A stretch of DNA of 35,345 nt from Rhodocyclaceae bacterium (GCA_016791205.1 JAEUNH010000011.1:1-35345), one strand, 5' to 3'; counted from the first letter of the stretch, positions 23,983 through 32,949 are shown. A program made the numbers and translations. Notes: generated from the sequence alone by a model not told the origin.

Positions 23983-25850
23983 CACTGCGGCACGGCGGTG
24001 TTGCTTTCTGCGCGCCAGGGCGGGAGATGTCGCGGCCGCCCGGCGGTCGGAATCGGCCACGTCAGGCTCAGGTTCGGGTTGTAGGCCGGGTCCGATGCGA
24101 ACCAGGCCGGCCATCGATCGAGCAGCGCCTTGCCGTCGCGTGGATCCGGTGTGGGCTCGGCGATGGGTTGGCGCGACGACAGGACGACATGCGGCGCCCA
24201 GACGTTCCAATACCCCAGCTGCCGCAGGCGGAGACAGAAGTCGACATCGGCCCAGCGGTCGGGGAAGGCGGCCGCGTCCAGGCCGCCAGCCTCGACATAG
24301 CGCGCGCGGAGAACGGCCAGGCAGTCGGCGCTGATGGCCGACAGGTTCTGCTGGAAGCCGGTGCGCGCCGGCAACCGGTCGGGATTGCGCAAGAGGGCAG
24401 CACCGGTGGCGGCACCGAGAATATAGCCGCCAGCCGAACGCGTGCTGCCGGCGGCCGTGAGGCAGGCGCCGACCGCGCCGGTCCCTGGCCGCAGGGCGTG
24501 GGCGACCAGATCGGAGAGCCAGTCGTCGGTTTGCGGCGCGAGGCGGGGCGACAGGAACACCAGCACCTCGCCGCCGGCGCGGGCGGCGCCCTCCCGGAGG
24601 CGGTTGGCGGCGCCAGGTCCGGATTCGACCGCCAGCATCGGCACGGCAGCGGTGCGCGGGGTGGTCGCGCTCGCCAAGGCTTCCGCAGCGCCGCTCAGGA
24701 TGAGTTCTGCTATCGGCATGCCCGCCCGGCCGATCCAGTCGACGAGGTGTCGCCGCAGCGCCTGCCCGTCTTCGACGCACCCGAGCGCAACGACGACGCT
24801 GACCCTCGGCAGGGCCTCGGGCAGCACATAGCGTATCCGCAAGTGCCCGTGCCGCAGATGGACCGCGTCGGCGCGCAGGCCGAGACGCGCCAGATGATCG
24901 GCGACGGCTTTCCGCCCGGCATCGATGGCATAGGATTTGGCGTCCACGCTGGTCGAAGTGGAGCCGGGGACCGTGCGCCAGTGGTACAGCACGTAGGGCA
25001 GGTGGCGGATGCGGCCGGCTTCGCTGGCGTCGATGACGCGCAGGGCCAGGTCCCAGTCCTGGCTGCCCTCGTAGCCCGGCCTGAAGCCGCCCACCTGCTT
25101 CGCCAGTCGGGTCCGATACACGCCGAAATGGCTGATCATGTTCTGACAGCGCATCAGGTCGGGATTCCAGTCCGGCTTGAAGTAGGGCCCGAAGCGGCGG
25201 CCGTCCAGGTCGATCTTGTCCTCGTCGCTGTAAATCAGGTCGGCATCGGGGTGGCTGGCGAGTTCGATGGCCACCAGCGCCAGAGCGTGCGGTGCCAGCA
25301 GGTCGTCATGGTCCACCAGGCCGACGAATTCGCCTTCCGCCATTTCCAGCGCGTCGTTGGAGGCGGCGGAGATGTGCCCGTTGGCGTCCCTGAAGCGCAG
25401 CCGTATCCGGTTGTCCTGACGCGCCAGCGCTTCGAGGATCGGCCGGACGTGGGGGGCGGTCGACGCGTCGTCGACCAGGCACAGCTGCCAGCGGGGATAG
25501 AGCTGGGCGCGGATCGAATCGACGGCTTCGCGCAGCCAGCGCTCCGGGCTGTTGTAGGTCGGCATCAGCAGGCTGATGAGCGGTTGTTCAGGCAGGGCCG
25601 CGAGCACGGACTGAAGGCGCTGCCTTTCGGTTTCGCCCAGCGTGTCGTGTTGCGCGATCCAGTCGGCGTAAGGCGCATCCTGAGCCAGGTGCAGGGCCAG
25701 TTCCAGCGCGGCGTTGGTCGGGCCGTGCCGCCAGACGACGCGAGCCAGGAATCGGGCAGCGTGGAGCAGTCGGCCGCGGCGGCCGAGCCGCCAGGCTGCG
25801 CCGGGCAGTTGTCGAATCATGGCCAGGGCTTTTCCGATCGGGACGCTCAT
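23982..25850 (-). CDS. Tandem GT2 glycosyltransferase, second domain degenerate
   Basis: This 622-residue protein has two GT-A domains. The first (about 90-330) is intact, with SLLMPTYNSPERW, LVDDASTAPHVRP, FVGLVDHDDLLAPHA and YSDEDKID, followed by GFRPGYEGSQDWDLALRV. The second (about 365-600) keeps the general order, including RWADVDFCLRLRQLGYWNVW. It lacks both the N-terminal DDxS motif and the DxD: the usual LNND-type position reads FLSPRL (about 430). I infer that only the first domain is catalytic and that the second has a structural or acceptor-binding role. The start is ATG 25850, ATGA-coupled to the upstream gene; the longer open frame overlaps that gene and is not used. Confidence 0.88.
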   Translation of the reverse strand: MSVPIGKALAMIRQLPGAAWRLGRRGRLLHAARFLARVVWRHGPTNAALELALHLAQDAPYADWIAQHDTLGETERQRLQSVLAALPEQPLISLLMPTYNSPERWLREAVDSIRAQLYPRWQLCLVDDASTAPHVRPILEALARQDNRIRLRFRDANGHISAASNDALEMAEGEFVGLVDHDDLLAPHALALVAIELASHPDADLIYSDEDKIDLDGRRFGPYFKPDWNPDLMRCQNMISHFGVYRTRLAKQVGGFRPGYEGSQDWDLALRVIDASEAGRIRHLPYVLYHWRTVPGSTSTSVDAKSYAIDAGRKAVADHLARLGLRADAVHLRHGHLRIRYVLPEALPRVSVVVALGCVEDGQALRRHLVDWIGRAGMPIAELILSGAAEALASATTPRTAAVPMLAVESGPGAANRLREGAARAGGEVLVFLSPRLAPQTDDWLSDLVAHALRPGTGAVGACLTAAGSTRSAGGYILGAATGAALLRNPDRLPARTGFQQNLSAISADCLAVLRARYVEAGGLDAAAFPDRWADVDFCLRLRQLGYWNVWAPHVVLSSRQPIAEPTPDPRDGKALLDRWPAWFASDPAYNPNLSLTWPIPTAGRPRHLPPWRAESNTAVPQ

Positions 25851-27577
25851 GAGCGATGGGGGTGGTAGCGAAAGGCCGGATGGTTGCGGACGGATTGTCC
25901 GGAAGGCAGCAGCGGATGAAGGGCCAGTCCCTGTTGCCGGGCCGCCAGGGGCGCCAGCAACTGATCCCTGTCGCCATGGCGCCGATACATATCCCACCAG
26001 CGGTTGAAAAAGCCATGGGCTGCCGGGCTCGGACGGTAACAAAAGAAGTTCATCTCGAACAGGCCCGATCGCGGCGGGTAGCCCTGTTCCTCGAGGAAGT
26101 CGATGGTGCTCAGGACATGTTCGCGACTGTCGCGCAATTGCAGCATGACCGCGGCGGCCTCTTCGTAAGCGCATTGACGGTAGGGATGGGGCACCACGCC
26201 GAGATCGGCGCCGCTGCGCCTGTATTCGTCGATCAGCGGCGTCAGGTTGCCGGCCAACTCGATGTTGCCGTCGAGGTAGGCGATCACTTCGTGGGCCTCG
26301 CCCGCAGGCAGGTAGCGGGGCAGGTTCATCTTGATGGCGCGCGACAACTGCCGTTCCGCCAGACCGTCCGCCGGAGCGACGACCAGGCGCCAGCCGGCGA
26401 CAGGTTGGCTGGGCGGCTTGTCGGTGATGAAGAAGTAATCGATGTTCGGATCCGGCTCTCCGATGGGCCGCAGTGCGTCGTAGTCCCCGGTCATGACGCA
26501 GCACACCGCGACTCTGCCGCGGACAAGCGGGCTTTCTTCGGCGCGCCGGGCTGGTCGCGGCTCGGGATGGCGCGAAGGATTTCCGGCAAAGGCCTGGGTG
26601 AAGGACAAGGCGTAGCCGTCGCGCCGTTCCATGGTCTGGCCGAGTTCCGGGTGGCGGGCCAGGAATGCGCAGGTCGGATGCCGGGCGCCGTGGAGGACGA
26701 AATGCCTCAGCGGCGGGCGCCCGTCGCAGTCGTAGGTCTGCCGATACCAGGCTTGGTCGAACAGCGGATTGGGGTCGGGGGCGGGGGTGCCGCGCCGCGC
26801 ATGCTCTTCCAGGTCGAGCAGCGGATTGGGATGATGGCGGCCCGCGCCGGGCTGGCGGTCGTACCAGCGGACGACGAGAAAGGGGTTCGGGTTGGCCCAG
26901 TCATGGCGCCCGATCCCGACGAAGTGCCGCCAAGGGGTGACATCGGCGGCGCCCGGCAGCATGTGCCGTGCGTACCAGCGCGTCCAGAACAGCGGGTGCG
27001 GGTCGAGCCCGGCGTATTGCCCGGCAGCCAAATAGTGAGAGGCCGGATCGATGCGCCCGGCCGCAGGGCACCCTTGCGAGAAGTAGTGGTCGCGATCGAC
27101 GAACGCCGCCAGTTGCCCGTCGCGGTCCTCGCGCTGGCTCGCAAAGCGCCGGGCTCGCCCGGGGCTGACGACCTTCAGCGCCCATTCGGGCAGGCGCCGG
27201 AGCCAGTTCAGGCCGGCTGCCGGCCTTCCCAAAGGGCAGGACAGGCGCAGCAGGCCGGCGGCGATCCGCGCGGCCGGCCTGGCCGCCTCGCTCAGTGCTT
27301 GCACTTCGGTGACGCCCAGAGCTTCGAAGGCGGGCATCAGTTTCGACACCTGGGACAGGACGTTCCGCCAGCGGTATCCGCCCAGTTCGGGCTCCCCCAG
27401 GCGCAGCCAGACAACGCCTTCGGGTGGTTCGCTCTCGCCGGCCAGGGGATCGAGGCTGATCCAGACGGTTGCCGCCACGGCAGACGCCGCTGCCGCCGCA
27501 GTCCGGCGCTCGGCGCTGCCGCTCGCCAGGGAGTGCCCATACTGGGCTGTCAAGGAAGGCTGCGGCAAATCAGTCAT
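25847..27577 (-). CDS. TOD1/DUF616-like glycosyltransferase-related protein with N-terminal WY repeats
   Basis: This 576-residue protein has two parts. Residues about 157-305 hold about four degenerate repeats of 30-40 residues around DPxPLFxxxWYxR and a HFVxxG-type motif (DPHPLFWTRWYAR, NPFLVVRWYDR, NPLFDQAWYRQ). Such repeats occur in large bacterial glycosyltransferases, but their role is not known to me. Residues about 365-560 resemble the TOD1/MUCI70 (DUF616) family: CCVMTGDYD, FFITDK, RAIKMNLPRYLP, YLDGNIEL and a terminal GDRDQLLAPL. That family is thought to be GT-A-like. The start is ATG 27577 with GGGAG 5 nt upstream, overlapping the previous gene by 8 nt. A direct sugar-transferase role is likely but unproven. 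Confidence 0.8.
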   Translation of the reverse strand: MTDLPQPSLTAQYGHSLASGSAERRTAAAAASAVAATVWISLDPLAGESEPPEGVVWLRLGEPELGGYRWRNVLSQVSKLMPAFEALGVTEVQALSEAARPAARIAAGLLRLSCPLGRPAAGLNWLRRLPEWALKVVSPGRARRFASQREDRDGQLAAFVDRDHYFSQGCPAAGRIDPASHYLAAGQYAGLDPHPLFWTRWYARHMLPGAADVTPWRHFVGIGRHDWANPNPFLVVRWYDRQPGAGRHHPNPLLDLEEHARRGTPAPDPNPLFDQAWYRQTYDCDGRPPLRHFVLHGARHPTCAFLARHPELGQTMERRDGYALSFTQAFAGNPSRHPEPRPARRAEESPLVRGRVAVCCVMTGDYDALRPIGEPDPNIDYFFITDKPPSQPVAGWRLVVAPADGLAERQLSRAIKMNLPRYLPAGEAHEVIAYLDGNIELAGNLTPLIDEYRRSGADLGVVPHPYRQCAYEEAAAVMLQLRDSREHVLSTIDFLEEQGYPPRSGLFEMNFFCYRPSPAAHGFFNRWWDMYRRHGDRDQLLAPLAARQQGLALHPLLPSGQSVRNHPAFRYHPHRS

Positions 27578-28487
27578 CCAGGCTCCCTGGCTGGCGGGGA
27601 AAATAGGGATAGCCTCCGCGCAGCCGTTCCAGCCATCGGCGCCAGAGCGGAAGCGTCAGCTCGTATTGCCGCCGCTGGCCGGCCATTACGTTGAAGACAT
27701 CGCGCTCGATCCGTTGGCGCAGGGCGGCCGCCTCCGGCCGTCGGTGGGGCGCCTGATCGAGCAGCCGCATCAGCGCCTCGGTCGACGCCACGGGCGCGAT
27801 GCCGGCTTGCGCCGATCCATGGCCGCGCGTCACTTCCACGGGAGGCGGAAGATCACGGGCATCGAGAAAGGCCTGCAGGGCGATGCGATAGTCTTCGTCC
27901 TCCTCGGACCAGCCTTGCCATAGCGGCAGCAGCAACTCGCCCAGGTAGGCATGCTTGTGGCCGTGCAGGGCCGCCTTGTCGTAAACGTCGGCTGGGGCCT
28001 GGCCGAAGTCGTGCAGGCCTATCAGCCAGGCGGACTGATGATAGGGGTGCCCTGCCTTGGCAAGGGCGTCGACCATGGCCGATTCGGGGCGCAGGCCTGG
28101 CGAATCCGGCAGGCTGGCGAGCGCCTTGGGAATCAGCGCGCTGCGGTACAGGTGGTTGCCGGCGGGTCGCCGCGCGGGCAGCAGCTTGTCGGCCACCAGC
28201 GCCTGCGCTTCGGCGAAATGCGCCGGCAGGCGCTTCGCCTCGGCGATGAAGTCCCGCAGCGCCGGCAGGACCAGCACGTCGGCATCGATGCACAGCGTCC
28301 ACCTCCGGCCGTCGGCGAGACCCCGTTGCAGGCTCGCCCGCAGGGTTGCGACGAAAGGGCGGTTGGATATGCGGTGAATGGGTTGCCCGGGGAAGAGCGC
28401 GGCCAGCCGGGCGAGGCAGGCCTCGACGGTCCGCTCGCCGCATTCCCGGACGATGAGGGTGACGTCGTCGTGCTCAGCCGTATGCAT
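27570..28487 (-). CDS. Uncharacterised protein with a DxD motif, possible GT-A-type transferase
   Basis: I do not recognise this 305-residue protein with certainty. The segment VTLIVRECGERTVEACLARL near the N-terminus, followed by WTLCIDADVLVLP with D68-A-D70, resembles the nucleotide-sugar-binding half of GT-A enzymes. Further on are HLYRSALIP, ESAMVDALAKAG and a His-rich stretch GLHDFGQAP...KAALHGHKHAYLGELL. There is no signal peptide or membrane helix. The start at ATG 28487 has no clear ribosome-binding site. It is translationally coupled to the TOD1-like gene (8-nt overlap) and follows a run of methyltransferases, so a role in glycan assembly is inferred. Confidence 0.72.
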   Translation of the reverse strand: MHTAEHDDVTLIVRECGERTVEACLARLAALFPGQPIHRISNRPFVATLRASLQRGLADGRRWTLCIDADVLVLPALRDFIAEAKRLPAHFAEAQALVADKLLPARRPAGNHLYRSALIPKALASLPDSPGLRPESAMVDALAKAGHPYHQSAWLIGLHDFGQAPADVYDKAALHGHKHAYLGELLLPLWQGWSEEDEDYRIALQAFLDARDLPPPVEVTRGHGSAQAGIAPVASTEALMRLLDQAPHRRPEAAALRQRIERDVFNVMAGQRRQYELTLPLWRRWLERLRGGYPYFPRQPGSLDD

Positions 28488-28549
28488 GCGGACGGATCAT
28501 TCGGGACGGCGGGAAGGTCGGGTGGTGGCTCCGGTCGGCATGGCGCGCA

Positions 28550-29497
28550 TCAGGACCGCCCGCCCCGCCGCAGGCGGCGGAGGAGCCCGGCCAAGCCGCG
28601 CCTGAGGCGATCGAGGAACGATCGTGCCGGATTGGGCCGCAGCAGCAGCGCGGGAGCCGCCTGCTCCCCGGCGATCTTGCGCAGCAGATCGAGTCGCCGG
28701 CGCTGCAGTTCCTCCTCCCGGATCGGCGGCGGGGCGGCATTGCGCAGCAGGATGAAGAATTCGCAGCCGCAGGCAGGGTGGGTTTCGGCGACGGTGAACG
28801 GGATCAGGCCGAGCTGCGACAATTCCAGCATCAGCAGGTCGAAGCTGCCGGGGGTGAAGTGCCAGGCATGGCAATCCTGGTAGGCGCCATGCCCATTCTC
28901 GTCATACGCGTTGAAATGCTTCAGCGCCTGGGGCAGGGATTGGTTGAGGAAGCGGATGTCCTTGAGATGGCTGAGCTGCCCCCAGGTGGTCGCACCGTCG
29001 GCGCTCACGGTGTACGCGATGTGCTGGAAAAGCGCCCGCTGGGAGTGCGTTTTCGCCTGGCGTTTCCAGGCGTGCAGCCAGTCGCCGGTACAGGTGAGGG
29101 GTTGAAAGAAATCGAAGCAGTAGCGCTTGTCCGGCACGGCCAGCGACAGCAGCCCGCCGGGCTTGAGGATCCTGGCCATCGCCTGGAAGAACATCACCGG
29201 GTTGGGTATGTGCTCGATCACATGGCTGGCCACGCAGGCATCGACGGCGCCGAGCAACGACGGGGGGATCGCTTCGCTCAGGTCGCCTCCTGCCCAAACC
29301 ACGTCGACTTCCTCAATGGCGGCGGTATCGACATCGAAGCGCTTGTATTTCTCCACCAGTCCGGCCCGGTCGGCATGGTCCACCGAGAGCGTCCGCCAGC
29401 CCTCCCGTTTGGGCAGCAGCGGGTTGTAGCCCGGCCCGATCTCCATGCAGAGGCCATTCCTGTCGAAGCGATGCAGGAGCTTTTCGGTGCGGTTCAA
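28550..29497 (-). CDS. Class I SAM-dependent methyltransferase
   Basis: This is a 315-residue methyltransferase. Motif I is CMEIGPGYNP (17-26), the acidic post-I residue lies in LSVDHADR, and SHVIEHIPNP corresponds to motif IV. KPGGLLSLAVPDKRYCFDF follows. The protein resembles the group of polysaccharide-locus methyltransferases that carry a long insert after motif VI. The last 60 residues are basic and helical (RSFLDRLRRGLAGLLRRLRRG), which suggests membrane or partner contact. The start is TTG 29497, chosen because GGGAG lies 9 nt upstream and the codon overlaps the previous stop as TTGA. The substrate is unknown; a sugar hydroxyl or carboxyl of the O-chain is likely. Confidence 0.87.
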   Translation of the reverse strand: MNRTEKLLHRFDRNGLCMEIGPGYNPLLPKREGWRTLSVDHADRAGLVEKYKRFDVDTAAIEEVDVVWAGGDLSEAIPPSLLGAVDACVASHVIEHIPNPVMFFQAMARILKPGGLLSLAVPDKRYCFDFFQPLTCTGDWLHAWKRQAKTHSQRALFQHIAYTVSADGATTWGQLSHLKDIRFLNQSLPQALKHFNAYDENGHGAYQDCHAWHFTPGSFDLLMLELSQLGLIPFTVAETHPACGCEFFILLRNAAPPPIREEELQRRRLDLLRKIAGEQAAPALLLRPNPARSFLDRLRRGLAGLLRRLRRGGRS

Positions 29498-30321
29498 GAT
29501 GGGGTACTCCCGGTCGAGGCGCGTGGCGCAATGATGTCCGGCTTGTGCAGCAGAAGCAACACGTTGCCGGCAGGAAAGCCGTTGCCGCGCCAGGATTCCG
29601 GCAGGAGGCCGGCCCAGGCCGGCGCCGGGCCGAGTATCCGGTGTCCGACCCGAAAGCCGACGCGGTCGTGGATCGAGGCGATTTCGGCGATTCGCCGGTA
29701 GTGCACCTTTTCCTCCAGGTAGCGTGCGTACAGCGCCGCCTGCCCTGCAAGCGGCATCGGCCGGCCGCGGTTGTCATGGGCTTCCGGCCAGGGCGGGCGA
29801 GGGCCGTGGCCGAGCAGCAGGCAGGCCTGGATGAGCAGGCGGCGCGGGACGCCCGGCGCCAGCCAGTGCACCAGAGGCATGCGCAGGTGCGGTTCGACCA
29901 GCCGGCGCATGCCGGGGAAGCTGTGCACGGCGAGGCCGCCGGGACGCAACAGGCGATACGACTCGTGCGCCAGCGCCGCGATATCGGCGATGTGTTCGAG
30001 GGTCTCCTCGGAAAAGAGGATGTCGAAGCCGTCCTCGCCGAACGTGCGGATGTCGTCGAGATGCCGCAGCAGCCGCTCCGGATCGAGCCCGCGGCCACGC
30101 AACAGGGCGTGGCCGTTGCGCAGCACGGCGCGGTCGGTGTCGACGCCGAAGGCCTCGAACCCCTCCTGGCGGAGGAGGGCGACGGCGCGGCCGCGGCCGC
30201 AGCCCCAGTCGAGGATGCGCGCCGGCGGAGGGGCGAAAGCGCGCAGTTGATCGAGAAGCGCCGCGTCCAGCCTGAACCCGGCCATCTCGGCCTCGGTCAG
30301 CGGTTCGTGCTTTCCGTTCAT
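29494..30321 (-). CDS. Class I SAM-dependent methyltransferase
   Basis: This is a 275-residue methyltransferase with motif I LDWGCGRGRAV (about 37-47), an acidic post-I residue in FGVDTDRAVL, and SEETLEHIADIA at motif IV. LLRPGGLAVHSFPG follows. A hydrophobic stretch with HWLAPGVPRRLLIQACLLLGHG (about 150-170) and a C-terminal half rich in aromatic residues may recognise a lipid-linked acceptor. It starts at ATG 30321 and overlaps its upstream neighbour by ATGA. The downstream gene overlaps its stop by 4 nt. Three consecutive methyltransferases in one transcript suggest successive methylations. Its exact substrate cannot be told. Confidence 0.87.
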   Translation of the reverse strand: MNGKHEPLTEAEMAGFRLDAALLDQLRAFAPPPARILDWGCGRGRAVALLRQEGFEAFGVDTDRAVLRNGHALLRGRGLDPERLLRHLDDIRTFGEDGFDILFSEETLEHIADIAALAHESYRLLRPGGLAVHSFPGMRRLVEPHLRMPLVHWLAPGVPRRLLIQACLLLGHGPRPPWPEAHDNRGRPMPLAGQAALYARYLEEKVHYRRIAEIASIHDRVGFRVGHRILGPAPAWAGLLPESWRGNGFPAGNVLLLLHKPDIIAPRASTGSTPS

Positions 30322-31010
30322 GGCGCCTGGCCGGCGTCGCGGTGCGGCTTGCGGTAGACGAAGAAATAGCCGGTGGTGCCGTCCTGCGATGGTGCCAGCC
30401 GGTCGAGCAGTTCGAGGCCGAGGGCCAGCAGCAGCAGCAGAGGTGCGCGCAGCAGGGCGACGCCGCGCAGTGGCGCGTCGAGAACGAAGCGGCGATAGAC
30501 CAGAACGGCGGCGGCGGCGAAGTAGCCGTTGCGCTCGCGCAACTCGACCGCCTCGAAGTCGCGGAACAGCCGCTGCAGGCCGTGGCGGGTGAAGCGGCGA
30601 TAATCATCCGGTGCGTCGTGGATGCCGAGCAGGAAGGGCGTCGAGCCGATCAGGCAGCCGCCCGGCCGCAGCACCCGCAGGAACTCGGATGCCGCCGCTT
30701 CGGGAGATTCCACGTGCTCCAGAACTTCGAAACAGAACAGCGCGTCGATGGCGTCATCCTCGATTCCCGTCATCGCCTCTGCGCTGGCGACGATGTCGGG
30801 TTGCCGCCGCGGGTCGCTGTCAAGGGAGCGCGCCCGGATGCCGAGCGCCTCCAGCCGGGCGGCGATGTCGCCTCCGGCGCCGATATTGAGCGTCCGCGCC
30901 GCGGCCGTTATCGACTGGCGCTGCGCCGCCTCGGCCAGCCAGGCGTACAGGTTTTCGCGCGACTTGCGCTTCGAGAGGCGATAGAGCGATTCGGCAAACA
31001 TGCTGGTCAT
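30318..31010 (-). CDS. Class I SAM-dependent methyltransferase with C-terminal hydrophobic segment
   Basis: This is a 230-residue protein. Motif I is LNIGAGGD (41-48), the acidic post-I residue is in SLDSDPR, and CFEVLEHVESP marks motif IV, followed by LRPGGCLIGSTPFL and DYRRFTRHGLQRLF, the arrangement of many UbiE/glycan-locus methyltransferases. A leucine-rich stretch (about 185-210) may bind the membrane. I took the ATG at 31010 (MTSMFAES) as the start; ATG 31001 is also possible. The frame is open to 31127, but that stretch overlaps the end of asnB and the stem-loop and looks non-coding. A 73-nt gap with a stem-loop separates it from asnB. Confidence 0.85.
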   Translation of the reverse strand: MTSMFAESLYRLSKRKSRENLYAWLAEAAQRQSITAAARTLNIGAGGDIAARLEALGIRARSLDSDPRRQPDIVASAEAMTGIEDDAIDALFCFEVLEHVESPEAAASEFLRVLRPGGCLIGSTPFLLGIHDAPDDYRRFTRHGLQRLFRDFEAVELRERNGYFAAAAVLVYRRFVLDAPLRGVALLRAPLLLLLALGLELLDRLAPSQDGTTGYFFVYRKPHRDAGQAP

Positions 31011-31033
31011 GATTCGGCTTTGGCCGGATGTTA

Positions 31034-31080
31034 GCACCCCGCCGCGCAGGGCCGGATGCCGTCCGCATCCCGGCGGGTGC
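31034..31080 (-). other. Imperfect stem-loop directly after asnB
   Basis: On the minus-strand transcript a nested hairpin begins 3 nt after the asnB stop. The outer arms are CGGCGGGTGC (31071-31080) and GCACCCCGCCG (31034-31044), pairing with one bulge. The inner arms are GGATGC (31054-31059) and GCATCC (31065-31070), perfect. There is no U-tract. It may dampen or process the transcript between asnB and the downstream methyltransferases. Confidence 0.4.
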
Positions 31081-31083
31081 CGT

Positions 31084-32943
31084 CTAACGTCCCGGAGTCG
31101 TCGCCTCCTGCAGGTTTTGCCCGGCAATCCATCGCCGCGCCCAGAGTTCGGCAGTCAGCAGGAGCCAGCGGGCGCGCAACCCCGCCACGCCGTGCCCGGC
31201 TTGCAGGACGGCGAGGCGTCGCGGCCAGTCCGGACGCAGAATGCCCGAGTCGACCAGCATGCCGTCTTCCAGCCAGTCCTGCAGCAGGGCATCGCTGCGC
31301 GCGTCGAACCAGCTCCCCAGCGGGCTGCTGAAACCCTTCTTGCGCTCGGTGACGACAGCGGCCGGCAGCCACTGCCTTGCCACCCGCTTGAGCAGCGCCT
31401 TGCGCTCGCCGCGGCGGTAGTGCAGCGCCAGCGGGATGCGGAAGGCGAGCCGCACCAGCTCCGGGTCGAGAAAGGGCACCCGCGCCTCCACGCCATGGGC
31501 CATCGAGGCGCGGTCGACCTTGCAGAGGATGTGGTCGACAAGATAGAGCTGCATGTCGAGGTGCTGGGCCGCCGCCACCGCCGGCAGGCCGGGACGGTGG
31601 TAGGGCCGCATGACCGCCTCGGCGTCCTCGCCGCAGCGGTCGAGGAAGGATGGCTCCAGCAGGGTCGGCAGGCTGTCGTCGTCGAGGCAGCCCTCGTAGC
31701 CGAAATAGCGCGCCAGGTCGCCCGCTACCGAGCGGCGGGCGCCGAGCAGGCCACGGCGGCGCAGACCTCGCCAGAGCCTCGCGGCCGGCCCCGGCGGAAC
31801 CCAGGCGGGGCGGTCGAAGTCGTCATAGCGCAGGTAACCGGCGAACAGTTCGTCGGCGCCGTCCCCGCCGAGGGCGACGACCGTGTCGTGGCGGCGCGCC
31901 AGACGGGCCACCTCGAAGAAGGGCAGGGGGCCGTTCGGGTCGAAAGGCTCGTCGAAGTACTCCTGCAGTTCGCACAGGCGCCCGGGGAGGTCGCGTTCCA
32001 GGGCCAGGCCCTCATGGTGCCGCGTGCCGAAATGCGCGGCGACTAGGCGGGCATGGTCGCGCTCGTCGCAGGACACCTCCTCGAAGCCGATGGTGAAGCT
32101 GCGCAATTCGGCGAGGTGCGGCCGCGCCAGCGCGACCAGCAGGCTGGAGTCGATGCCGCCGCTCAGAAAACAGCCGACGGGCACGTCGGAGACCAGCTGC
32201 GAGCGCACCGCATCGGCCAGCCCCTCGCCTAGGCGACTCAGCGCCTCGGCGGGATCGTCGAGATCCGGCCGGTCGTCGATCCGCCAGTAGCAGGAGAGCC
32301 GCAGCGCGTCGCCTTGCAGCGTGGCGGTGTGGCCGGCCGGCAGCTTGGCCATCCCGGCGAAGGCGCAGCGCGCGTGGGAGACGTAGCCGAAGGAGAGGAA
32401 GTCGCGCAGTCCCTGCGGATCGATTTCGCGACGGAAGTCCGGGTCGGCGAGGATGGCCTTCGGCTGCGAGGCGAAGGTGAGGCGGCCGCCGTAGCGGGCG
32501 TAATACAGCGGCTTGACGCCGAGCGGGTCGCGGGCGAGGAACAGGGTCTTCGCCCGCTGGTCCCACAGGCCGAAGGCGAAGATGCCGCGCAAGCGCGTGA
32601 CGCATTCGGCGCCCCATTCTTCCCAGGCATGCACGATCGCTTCCGAATCGGTGCGCGAGGCGAAGCGGTGACCGAGCCGCTGCAACTGCTCGCGCAGTTC
32701 ACGATAGTTGTAGATCTCGCCGTTGAAAGTGAGCCAGACCGTGCCGTCCTCGTTGCCGATCGGCTGTGCGCCGTCGGCACTGAGATCGATGATGGCGAGG
32801 CGGCGATGGCCGAGCAGCACCGCGCCGTCATCCAGCGCGCGCACGCCGCGCCCGTCGGGGCCGCGGTGGGCCAGCGTGTCGAGCATGCGGTCGAACGTTT
32901 CCGCGGCGGGAGTCCGGCCGACGGATCCAAGGATGCCGCACAT
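31084..32943 (-). CDS. asnB: Asparagine synthetase (glutamine-hydrolysing)
   Basis: This is a 619-residue AsnB-family amidotransferase. The N-terminal Ntn glutaminase domain starts at C2 (MCGILGSVG) and has HRGPDGRG, HRRLAIIDLS, NGEIYNY and SRTDSEAI. The C-terminal synthetase domain carries the ATP PP-loop SGGIDSSLLVAL (about 260), ALGGDGADELFAGY and the substrate region with KVDRASMAHGVEARVPFLD. Free asparagine is the textbook product. Homologues inside O-antigen loci often amidate uronic acids or other glycan carboxylates, and this setting favours such a role. It starts at ATG 32943 with GGAGG 10 nt upstream, and lies 6 nt after the TylF-like gene. Confidence 0.94.
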   Translation of the reverse strand: MCGILGSVGRTPAAETFDRMLDTLAHRGPDGRGVRALDDGAVLLGHRRLAIIDLSADGAQPIGNEDGTVWLTFNGEIYNYRELREQLQRLGHRFASRTDSEAIVHAWEEWGAECVTRLRGIFAFGLWDQRAKTLFLARDPLGVKPLYYARYGGRLTFASQPKAILADPDFRREIDPQGLRDFLSFGYVSHARCAFAGMAKLPAGHTATLQGDALRLSCYWRIDDRPDLDDPAEALSRLGEGLADAVRSQLVSDVPVGCFLSGGIDSSLLVALARPHLAELRSFTIGFEEVSCDERDHARLVAAHFGTRHHEGLALERDLPGRLCELQEYFDEPFDPNGPLPFFEVARLARRHDTVVALGGDGADELFAGYLRYDDFDRPAWVPPGPAARLWRGLRRRGLLGARRSVAGDLARYFGYEGCLDDDSLPTLLEPSFLDRCGEDAEAVMRPYHRPGLPAVAAAQHLDMQLYLVDHILCKVDRASMAHGVEARVPFLDPELVRLAFRIPLALHYRRGERKALLKRVARQWLPAAVVTERKKGFSSPLGSWFDARSDALLQDWLEDGMLVDSGILRPDWPRRLAVLQAGHGVAGLRARWLLLTAELWARRWIAGQNLQEATTPGR

Positions 32944-32949
32944 GCCGGC

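Noticed and set aside
23799..27694. Long plus-strand frames (23799-25868 and 25856-27694) opposite the minus-strand glycan genes
   Set aside because: They run across gene boundaries of the real operon and show only Gly/Arg/Ala-rich composition. The minus strand carries GT2 and TOD1-like motifs and coupled starts.
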